In this document: one piece after another, positions 1 through 4,848 of the stretch
How the letters are laid out: each line of letters begins with the position of its first letter
How positions within the stretch are numbered: the first letter of the stretch is position 1
From: Calditrichia bacterium
GTDB taxonomy: Bacteria > Calditrichota > Calditrichia > Calditrichales > Calditrichaceae
Length of the DNA stretch: 6,978 nt
Direction: 5' to 3'
NCBI GenBank assembly: GCA_027039465.1
Contig: JALWEA010000573.1
Span: 1 to 6,978 of the forward strand
Notes under the pieces: generated by a model
What the model was told of the DNA's origin: nothing
What the model saw: only the letters and a program-made list of their open reading frames with translations
Database searches by the model: none
Position numbers and translations under genes: made by a program

Positions 1-263
1 GGTATGCTTCACGCTTTGACGCCGACGTTAACAAAATTAAAGACTACCGTAAACAGGCGCGCAAACTGGAAGCCAAAATTGATGATTACCGCTTGGACTT
101 GCGTAAAGACATCAACAAAGTTCTAACCAAAGAACAACGCCTTTATTTTACGAACGGAGGCTATGGCTGGTGGGATTCCGATAACGGTTGGTGGCATCAG
201 CGCGGTCGGTATTCAACCGGAATGTCCGGTAGAATGATGAACTACGATCGCTGCAGATGGTAA
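1..263 (+). CDS. Spy/CpxP-like periplasmic protein, C-terminal part (5' end outside window)
   Basis: The first complete codon is at base 3 and the stop is TAA at 261-263, giving 86 residues of a protein that begins before the window. The visible part opens with a charged, probably helical stretch rich in Lys, Arg and Asp, followed by KVLTKEQRLYF. This fits the LTxxQ motif of the Spy/CpxP/ZraP group, small periplasmic helical proteins that act as chaperones or metal-stress sensors. After it comes an odd tail of about 35 residues rich in Gly, Trp, Tyr and Arg (two WW pairs, one His, one Cys near the end). Placement in the periplasm is inferred from the family, because the signal peptide is not visible. 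The next gene is also predicted to be exported. The family call rests on the motif and helical character alone, so other helical envelope proteins remain possible. Confidence 0.55.
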   Translation, partial: YASRFDADVNKIKDYRKQARKLEAKIDDYRLDLRKDINKVLTKEQRLYFTNGGYGWWDSDNGWWHQRGRYSTGMSGRMMNYDRCRW

Positions 264-273
264 ACGAAAGCTT

Positions 274-303
274 GGCGCGGGCTTGCCCGCGCCTTTAATT
301 AAT
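274..303 (+). terminator. Rho-independent terminator after the Spy-like gene
   Basis: GGCGCGGG (274-281) pairs perfectly with CCCGCGCC (286-293) around a four-base CTTG loop. A short T-rich run TTTAATTAATTT follows. The stem is strong but the T tract is broken by A residues, so some read-through into the next gene is plausible. Confidence 0.75.
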
Positions 304-313
304 TTCAAATAGT

Positions 314-319
314 AAGGGG
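314..319 (+). promoter_or_regulatory. Ribosome binding site that sets the start at 326
   Basis: AAGGGG lies six bases before ATG 326. The in-frame TTG at 320 directly abuts this site and could not use it, so 326 is the better start. Confidence 0.7.
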
Positions 320-325
320 TTGAAT

Positions 326-835
326 ATGAAGAAAAAGAATATTTTAACAATGGCTGTGCTTGGTTTCCTCATTTGGCAATCGGCGCTTTTGGCACAAAAT
401 ATTAAAACCGTTCTTGGGACTGTGGGCAAAGAACATATAATCGGCAAACAACTGGTTATTTGTGAACTGGGTAGCCAAGCCTGTATGTTTTTGGATGTAG
501 ATCCCAACTTGCATATTAGTATTGACGGGAAAACCTATAAACCGCAAGACTTACAAGTCGGTTGGTATGTGAAGGCGCAGGTCGAAAAGCGCAAAAACGG
601 AGACAAAGTGATCACCGGCCTGGAAGTTGATCCGAGCAAAACAGTGATTTGTTTTTCCGAATTGAGCAATGTACAAAGTGCAGCGGTTGAAAAGTTATTA
701 GCTCAAACTAAAGGAATTAAAAAAGTGACCCTTTATTTAAAGTCAAAACAGGTCTATTTGGAATACGATCCGTCTATTATCTCTTACCAGCAAATTGAAA
801 AAGTAATTACGGGAAACGGATACAAAATTGAATAA
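326..835 (+). CDS. Exported protein with degenerate HMA-like C-terminal domain
   Basis: This 169-residue protein starts with a basic, hydrophobic signal peptide (MKKKNILTMAVLGF...) with a likely signal peptidase I site after A23 (LLA-QN). A middle section (about 30-105) has small beta-type repeats, an 'ISIDGKTYKPQDLQVGWYV' stretch and cysteines at 46 and 53. It may be an OB- or DUF5666-like beta barrel, but I cannot name it. Residues 105-169 follow the beta-alpha-beta-beta-alpha-beta order of heavy-metal-associated (HMA, copper chaperone) domains, ending with the typical 'I.GNGYKIE' strand. The MxCxxC metal loop is absent: only C109 remains (CFSE). Metal binding at the usual site is therefore doubtful. 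It sits 18 bases before a DUF302 gene and after a Spy-like gene, which suggests an envelope metal or redox role. That role is inference. Confidence 0.7.
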   Translation: MKKKNILTMAVLGFLIWQSALLAQNIKTVLGTVGKEHIIGKQLVICELGSQACMFLDVDPNLHISIDGKTYKPQDLQVGWYVKAQVEKRKNGDKVITGLEVDPSKTVICFSELSNVQSAAVEKLLAQTKGIKKVTLYLKSKQVYLEYDPSIISYQQIEKVITGNGYKIE

Positions 836-853
836 GATAAGGAGAATACAATT

Positions 854-1249
854 ATGAAAGAGACGAAATACGGGTTCAGCAAAAAAGTAAATTTAAACTT
901 TGACCAGGCATTGGAAAAAGTAAAAACCGAATTGCAAAATCAAGGTTTTGGTGTGGTCAGTGAAATCGCCATGCACCAGACATTAAAAAATAAATTGAAT
1001 GTGGACTTTAAGCCCTATGTTATTTTAGGTGCTTGCAATCCGCCTAATGCCTACAAAGCGTTGGAGGCAGAGGAGCAAATAGGATTATTGTTGCCGTGCA
1101 ATGTTATTGTTTACAATAATGCCCAGAATGAAACCATTGTTGCAGCCATTAATCCGGTGGCCGTTATGGCTTCCACCGAAAATGCGGTTGTGGATCAAGT
1201 AGCCCAGGATATTCTGAAAAAACTGCAAACAGTTATTGAAAATCTTTAA
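854..1249 (+). CDS. DUF302 family protein
   Basis: A 131-residue protein without a signal peptide. Its hallmark blocks are 'LGACNPPNAYKALEAE' (58-73) and 'IGLLLPCNVIVY' (76-87), which are the conserved core of DUF302 (PF03625), a small alpha/beta fold of unknown biochemical function. The family keeps the Cys-Asn-Pro-Pro and Pro-Cys-Asn motifs, here C61 and C82. Family members often occur near thioredoxin-like, copper or sulfur-metabolism genes, but no reaction is established. The start is supported by AAGGAG at 839-844, nine bases before ATG. It is separated from the upstream HMA-like gene by only 18 bases, so the two are almost surely co-transcribed, and a strong terminator follows. Confidence 0.88.
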   Translation: MKETKYGFSKKVNLNFDQALEKVKTELQNQGFGVVSEIAMHQTLKNKLNVDFKPYVILGACNPPNAYKALEAEEQIGLLLPCNVIVYNNAQNETIVAAINPVAVMASTENAVVDQVAQDILKKLQTVIENL

Positions 1250-1327
1250 TTTGGAACTGTCGGCAAATTGGAAAAAGCAGATTAGCGGGAATAATTTATA
1301 AACCCTGAAGAATTGTAGGATAAGCAC

Positions 1328-1387
1328 GCACGGTAAAGCCGTCAAAGTATTGTTACTCCTTTGACGGTCTTTCACCGTGCTTTTTAT
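1328..1387 (+). terminator. Long hairpin terminator after the DUF302 gene
   Basis: The 5' arm 1328-1347 (GCACGGTAAAGCCGTCAAAG) pairs with the 3' arm 1359-1380. The inner nine pairs CCGTCAAAG/CTTTGACGG are perfect. The outer part GCACGGT-AAAG/CTTTCACCGTGC has one or two unpaired bases. The loop is 11 bases (1348-1358) and TTTTTATTT follows directly at 1381. It lies about 80 bases after the DUF302 stop and ends the region 1 transcript. Confidence 0.88.
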
Positions 1388-1513
1388 TTGCCAAGCTTCG
1401 GAACTGTTAGCCGTGGCTAATGGCCTGAGAGCGGGAAAGGTTAATTGAAATAGTTTTTACTGTGGCCGCAATTAAGATTAAATTTAGTCAAAATGAATGG
1501 AGAAGTAAAAGTC

Positions 1514-1675
1514 ATGGTTCGAAATGATCGTATTTACGAAGAACTGCATGAAAGTTTAGCTCTGCTAAAAATTCTTGCCCTAAGCTCTGCAAGCATCAAA
1601 AAAGGAAAATACAAACCCGCACAAAAGGCATTTGAAGATATCCGCAAGAAAATTGCAGGGAAAAGAACTCAATGA
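1514..1675 (+). CDS. Antitoxin-like small protein, probably a truncated Phd/YefM C-terminus
   Basis: A 53-residue reading frame from ATG 1514. GGAG at 1499-1502 lies 11 bases upstream; an in-frame ATG at 1493 would give 60 residues but has no ribosome binding site. The stretch 'IYEELHESLALLKILALS' followed by 'IKKGKYKPAQKAFEDIRKKIA' resembles the C-terminal, toxin-neutralising half of Phd/YefM-type antitoxins (pattern 'ESLALLKLLALGEKDI..G....EVF.ELRK.L', from memory). The N-terminal DNA-binding half is absent: a stop (TAG) lies in frame at 1451-1453 and nothing antitoxin-like is encoded between. Its TGA overlaps by ATGA the start of a broken toxin-like frame, which is typical TA operon spacing. 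Probably a relic that may or may not still be expressed. Confidence 0.5.
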   Translation: MVRNDRIYEELHESLALLKILALSSASIKKGKYKPAQKAFEDIRKKIAGKRTQ

Positions 1676-1761
1676 AATTTCATGTCTTTTTGGTGACCGA
1701 TGTGGTGCGTGATGTTTTCTAAATCCGAGAAAAAGTCGCTTTATCAAACACCAAAAAATAA
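1672..1761 (+). pseudogene. Remnant of a ParE/RelE-like toxin gene
   Basis: The ATG at 1672 overlaps the antitoxin stop by four bases (ATGA). The frame reads MKFHVFLVTDVVRDVF and then TAA at 1720-1722. It continues in the same frame as IREKVALSNTKK to a second TAA at 1759-1761. This matches, by eye, the start of ParE/RelE toxins, whose N-termini typically run 'MK..V.lt.dAerDl.dIyeYva..dsp.kA'. The catalytic C-terminal half is missing, and ten bases later the convergent lactonase gene ends. I read it as a nonsense-mutated, 3'-truncated toxin. The match is short and would need a profile search, but the position just after an antitoxin-like frame supports it. Confidence 0.45.
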
Positions 1762-1770
1762 AATCTTTAT

Positions 1771-2910
1771 TTACGGCGCAATCTTCACGCAAGCCGGGGT
1801 GGCGATGGTGGATTGCCTGAAAAGAAAAGTAAGCAAGCCCGTTTTTGCATCTCTTCGAAAAACAACCAAATCTTTGCTTTTTTGATTGGCCACGATCAAA
1901 AAACGTCCGTCCGGACTGAGCGTAAAATTACGCGGCCAGGAACCACGAACGGATTCGCTTCCCACAAAATTAATTTGGCCGTCTTGCTGCACGCCGAAAA
2001 TGGCGATACTTTCATGTCCGCGATTGGAAACGTAAAGAAATTTCCCGTCAGGACTTAAATGAATATCGGCCGGGTAATTGGTACCCGTGAAACCCTGTGG
2101 AAGGGTGGAAACGGTTTGCAAATGCCGCAGCGTTCCGTTATCCGGTTCAAAAGAAAATACCTCAACCGTGTTGTTCAGTTCGTCGGCCACAAATAAAAAT
2201 TTACCATCTTTTGAAAACACCGTGTGCCTCGGCCCTGCACCGAGTGCCGTTTGAACGGTTTTATCTTTTAATAAACGCAATTGTCCGCTGAGCGGGTCGA
2301 ACCCTAAAACGGACAGACGATCGGTGCCCAAATCGGCCACCACGGCGAAATGATGCGTAGGATCGAGATTGATGGAATGCACGTGCGAAGCGTCCTGCCG
2401 TTGTTTGTTAGGCCCGGAACCTTCAAATCGGATGACGGAAACCGGAGAACCCAAATGCCCGTCACTCTCAATCGGCAAAGACATGGCCGTACCGTCCAAA
2501 TAATTGTTCAACAGTAAAAAACGGTCTCCCTGCGTCACGATCAAATAACAGGGTGCGCGTCCATGTGAAGCAACCTGATTGATTAACTGCAAATCACCGT
2601 TTTCTTTTACCTTAAATGCCGAAACTGCACCTTGCGGTTTGCCCTGCCATTCCGATAATTCATTAACGGCAAACAAATAACGCCCGTCGGAAGAAAAGCG
2701 TAAATAAGACGGATTGGAGATATGCGGGATCGTTTTTAAGTATTGCAACGAACCGGTTTTTGTATTTAATACATAGCGTTCGATACCTTGTGAATCGGCC
2801 GAAGTGTAAGTTCCGACATAGATATTCATTTCGGAAGTTCCTCTTTGTTTACAACCCGTTTCAAAAAGAATAAAAGCCAACAAGAAAAAAACGAATAAAA
2901 AATACTTCAT
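1771..2910 (-). CDS. Exported beta-propeller lactonase, 6-phosphogluconolactonase (YbhE/Pgl) family
   Basis: A 379-residue protein of the seven-bladed lactonase family (PF10282), whose founder hydrolyses 6-phosphogluconolactone in the pentose phosphate pathway. Family blocks are clear: 'NIYVGTYTSADSQGI' (29-43), 'DASHVHSINLDP' (173-184), 'VADLGTDRL' (191-199), 'GAGPRHTVFSKDGKFLFVA' (224-242), 'ELNNTVEVF' (244-252) and 'WPRNFTLSPDGRFLIVAN' (325-342). Blade repeats end in 'SPDGKFLYV'-type strands. Unlike cytoplasmic Pgl, it starts with a hydrophobic segment (KYFLFVFFLLAFILFETGC) ending in Cys20. The lipobox is not canonical (E at -3), so it is either a lipoprotein or a membrane-anchored or exported form. 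True substrate is therefore uncertain; many exported relatives have unknown sugar-lactone or other substrates. The start at 2910 has only a weak GGA site eight bases upstream. It is convergent with the toxin remnant and divergent from the RlpA-like gene. Confidence 0.85.
   Translation of the reverse strand: MKYFLFVFFLLAFILFETGCKQRGTSEMNIYVGTYTSADSQGIERYVLNTKTGSLQYLKTIPHISNPSYLRFSSDGRYLFAVNELSEWQGKPQGAVSAFKVKENGDLQLINQVASHGRAPCYLIVTQGDRFLLLNNYLDGTAMSLPIESDGHLGSPVSVIRFEGSGPNKQRQDASHVHSINLDPTHHFAVVADLGTDRLSVLGFDPLSGQLRLLKDKTVQTALGAGPRHTVFSKDGKFLFVADELNNTVEVFSFEPDNGTLRHLQTVSTLPQGFTGTNYPADIHLSPDGKFLYVSNRGHESIAIFGVQQDGQINFVGSESVRGSWPRNFTLSPDGRFLIVANQKSKDLVVFRRDAKTGLLTFLFRQSTIATPACVKIAP
2840..2843 (-). 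promoter_or_regulatory. Possible internal ribosome binding site in the lactonase gene
   Basis: On the minus strand AAAGAGGAAC is followed ten bases after GAGG by the in-frame ATG at 2829-2827 (Met28). This site is a better match than the one before ATG 2910. Starting there would remove the whole signal segment and begin right at the propeller (MNIYVGTYTS). Confidence 0.3.
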
Positions 2911-3102
2911 AATCGCATTCCGATAAATTTAACCTACTTAAAGTGACTTGGCATTAATATAATGAGAGAAGTAAAAAGAATGAAAAAATTTTAACCATTC
3001 GGTACAAAGATAATTACCCGAGGCAATGTTTTTACCGCTTTATTAAATCTTTTTCCCTAAAAATACCTGCCCGAACCAATACGAAGGCTGCCGGAAAAAT
3101 CT

Positions 3103-3132
3103 TTGAATTAAATAGCAATTCTTTCCTATATT
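3103..3132 (+). promoter_or_regulatory. Candidate sigma-70 promoter of the RlpA-like gene
   Basis: TTGAAT (3103-3108) and TATATT (3127-3132) are separated by 18 bases, giving an expected transcription start near 3139. This fits translation from ATG 3186 and makes the in-frame TTG at 3135 unlikely as a start. The rest of 2911-3102 between the divergent genes is AT-rich, with no other clear site. Confidence 0.4.
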
Positions 3133-3185
3133 CGTTGCAATTAAAAACAGCTTCGAAATATTACCGGAAAAAGAAATATCGATAC

Positions 3186-3638
3186 ATGGAATTTCGTTTT
3201 CGAATTAAAGCAAATTTTATTATCTTTGCCTTTGTTCTTTTTACAGGGGTGACGGCATGCTCTTCCACGGTGCGTTTCGCAGGGCAGGACACGGTACGCA
3301 TTCATCAGCCCTTGCACCGGAAGCAATTCAAAGTAGGGCAGACCTTCATCGGTCAATGCTCTTATTATGCTTCCGAATTTCACGGGCGCAAAACGGCCAA
3401 CGGTGAAATTTACAACATGCATGCCATGACGGCAGCGCATCGAACTCTGCCTTTTAACACCATTTTGGAAGTGGAAAATTTGGCCAACGGAAAAAAGGTC
3501 AAGGTTCGGGTGAATGATCGCGGGCCTTTTAAAAAGAACAGAATCCTGGATGTTTCGTTAGCTGCGGCAAAAGCGCTGGGCATGATCGGAACAGGCACAG
3601 CCAAGGTAAAAATTACGATTGTTCAATTGGGTAAATAA
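3186..3638 (+). CDS. rlpA: RlpA-like lipoprotein with double-psi beta-barrel domain
   Basis: A 150-residue lipoprotein. The signal segment FIIFAFVLFTGVTAC ends in the lipobox VTAC with Cys25 as the lipidated residue, and Ser26 at +2 suggests outer-membrane sorting by the proteobacterial rule. Residues 55-148 form the RlpA double-psi barrel: 'GQCSYYASEFHGRKTANGE' (56-74), 'AAHRTLPFNTILEVENLANG' (83-102) and 'VRVNDRGPF' (107-115). The Glu74 and Asp111 positions correspond to those held to be catalytic in RlpA lytic transglycosylase, which cleaves stem-peptide-free peptidoglycan strands at the septum. There is no SPOR domain, so septal targeting cannot be assumed. ATG 3186 is chosen because it gives a proper lipoprotein signal; an upstream in-frame TTG at 3135 would add 17 basic residues. 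The ribosome binding site is weak. The stop is 33 bases before trxA. Confidence 0.87.
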   Translation: MEFRFRIKANFIIFAFVLFTGVTACSSTVRFAGQDTVRIHQPLHRKQFKVGQTFIGQCSYYASEFHGRKTANGEIYNMHAMTAAHRTLPFNTILEVENLANGKKVKVRVNDRGPFKKNRILDVSLAAAKALGMIGTGTAKVKITIVQLGK

Positions 3639-3671
3639 TAAAGAGATCAAAATAAAAAAATGGAGGCATAA

Positions 3672-3992
3672 ATGGCATACACTATTGTAACGGATGACAA
3701 TTTCGAAAAAGAAGTTCTGCAATCGGATATTCCGGTTTTGGTTGATTTTTGGGCAGAGTGGTGCGTTCCCTGTAAAATGGTGGAACCTGTTGTGGATCAG
3801 ATTGCTCAGGAATATGCCGGCAAACTGAAGATCGGTAAAGTGGATGTGGACAGCAATCCTGGCATTTCCATGAAATATGGCATTCGTTCCATTCCCACAT
3901 TATTGATTTTCAAAAACGGGCAACCGGTTGATCAAATCATTGGTGCAGTGCCCAAAAAGAATATTTTGCAAAAATTATTACCGCACCTTTAA
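3672..3992 (+). CDS. trxA: Thioredoxin with CVPC active site
   Basis: A 106-residue single-domain thioredoxin, full length for the family and without a signal peptide, so cytoplasmic. It reduces protein disulfides with electrons from thioredoxin reductase. The active site is W30-C31-V32-P33-C34, in which Val replaces the usual Gly of WCGPC. The buried Asp25 (VLVDFWA) and cis-Pro75 (SIPTLLIF) are in place, as is the 'KVDVDSNP' strand. The rest matches classical TrxA more than the periplasmic DsbE/TlpA types. GGAGG at 3662-3666, five bases before ATG, is a strong ribosome binding site. It lies 33 bases after the RlpA-like gene and may share its promoter. A hairpin terminator follows. Confidence 0.93.
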   Translation: MAYTIVTDDNFEKEVLQSDIPVLVDFWAEWCVPCKMVEPVVDQIAQEYAGKLKIGKVDVDSNPGISMKYGIRSIPTLLIFKNGQPVDQIIGAVPKKNILQKLLPHL

Positions 3993-4017
3993 AATTCAAT
4001 CAAAATAGCCACATTTT

Positions 4018-4059
4018 AAAGAAGAGCTTTAAATAACTTCAAGCTCTTCTTTCTTTTTT
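4018..4059 (+). terminator. Rho-independent terminator after trxA
   Basis: AAAGAAGAGCTT (4018-4029) pairs perfectly over 12 bases with AAGCTCTTCTTT (4041-4052), with an 11-base loop. C and then six T residues (4054-4059) follow. It ends the rlpA-trxA unit and lies only 19 bases before the engB start codon. Confidence 0.9.
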
Positions 4060-4067
4060 GAGCAAAC

Positions 4068-4073
4068 AAAGGA
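4068..4073 (+). promoter_or_regulatory. Ribosome binding site that sets the engB start
   Basis: AAAGGA lies five bases before ATG 4079. The in-frame TTG at 4058 overlaps the T tract of the upstream terminator and is not a credible start. Confidence 0.7.
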
Positions 4074-4078
4074 CTGAC

Positions 4079-4663
4079 ATGGCAAAACCCGTTTTTCAAA
4101 CCGCCGAATTTTACAAAACCGTGGTTCGGTCTCAGGATATTCCCAAATCCGTTTATCCCGAAGTGGCTTTTATCGGGCGCTCTAATATTGGAAAGTCATC
4201 GCTGATTAACGCGGTTCTTGCTAAAAAGAATCTGGCACACACTTCGTCCGCACCTGGAAAAACGCGCGGCATCAATTATTTCTTGGTGGATCAAAAATAT
4301 TTTTTTGTGGATTTGCCAGGTTACGGTTTTGCCAAACTACCCAAATCGGAACGACTCAAATGGCAACAGCTCATCGAAACCTACCTAACCGATTCTAAAA
4401 ATTTAAAATTAATTTGTCTGTTAATGGACAGTCGACACGATCTCATGGAGAGCGATTTGGAAATGGCCCGCTGGCTGCAATATCACGAACGGCCTTTTTG
4501 CATCATTCTAACCAAAACCGATAAAATTTCCGGGAATGCGTTAACGAAGGTAATGGCGAAGTATAAATCTTATTTTCCCGACCATCATGTTTTGCCATTC
4601 TCAATTAAAGCTAAAAATTTGATAAAAAGCACTGCACTATTTATTAAACAATCATTAAGTTAA
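4079..4663 (+). CDS. engB: Ribosome-assembly GTPase EngB (YihA/YsxC)
   Basis: A 194-residue TRAFAC-class GTPase, the usual EngB length. It takes part in late assembly of the large ribosomal subunit and is essential in several bacteria. The GTP-binding motifs are in order: G1 GRSNIGKSS (33-41), the G2 region SAPGKTRGINYF (57-68), G3 DLPGYGFAKLP (78-88), G4 TKTD (145-148), and a G5-like FSIK (174-177) where many homologues have FSS.K. The spacing and the 'DSRH' block (117-120) also fit. The start at 4079 follows a good ribosome binding site. Because it begins just after the trxA terminator, its own promoter must lie within or before that terminator, or it depends on read-through. I see no clear promoter. 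Confidence 0.95.
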   Translation: MAKPVFQTAEFYKTVVRSQDIPKSVYPEVAFIGRSNIGKSSLINAVLAKKNLAHTSSAPGKTRGINYFLVDQKYFFVDLPGYGFAKLPKSERLKWQQLIETYLTDSKNLKLICLLMDSRHDLMESDLEMARWLQYHERPFCIILTKTDKISGNALTKVMAKYKSYFPDHHVLPFSIKAKNLIKSTALFIKQSLS

Positions 4664-4835
4664 ATTTTAACTAACTTTGGGGCTCTGATTTTCAAAATGT
4701 ATTAAGAACTTATTGAGGATCGGGTTCAACATTTTTAATTAATAAACTTTGGTTTTTAAGTTTCACAATATTTGATTAAATTTCGATTACGGAATAACAG
4801 CATGGCGTTTGTGAGCCTATTTCAGGACTTAATAA

Positions 4836-4841
4836 AAGGAG
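4836..4841 (+). promoter_or_regulatory. Ribosome binding site for a TTG start
   Basis: AAGGAG lies seven bases before TTG 4849. No in-frame ATG exists near here; the first internal Met is residue 86, inside the conserved carboxyltransferase domain. TTG is thus the start. Confidence 0.75.
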
Positions 4842-4848
4842 ATTTGTT

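Noticed and set aside
1328..1380. Long hairpin as a small RNA gene or mobile-element end
   Set aside because: The T tract directly after the stem and the position after a gene pair explain it as a terminator. There is no second copy or target-site duplication in view.
1407..1420. Short inverted repeat TTAGCC-GT-GGCTAA as a possible operator
   Set aside because: Only six-base arms, no promoter nearby that I can recognise, and no second copy in the window.
1756..1772. AT-only hairpin AAATAAA/TTTATTT at the end of the lactonase gene (minus strand) as a terminator
   Set aside because: Seven A-T pairs with a three-base loop are too weak to be convincing, and it overlaps the stop codon.
1700..1885. 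Open frame of 61 codons on the plus strand
   Set aside because: It lies mostly antisense to the lactonase gene, has no family features, and its upstream part is better read as the toxin remnant.
2911..3000. Promoter for the lactonase gene on the minus strand (ATGCCA, 17 bases, TAAATT)
   Set aside because: Each box matches only four of six consensus bases and the AT-rich background makes such matches likely by chance.
4658..4672. AGTTAAA/TTTAACT inverted repeat at the engB stop codon as a terminator
   Set aside because: The arms meet with a single-base centre, there is no T tract after it, and base pairing is AT-rich. The rest of 4673-4835 shows no hairpin, repeat or promoter I can support.
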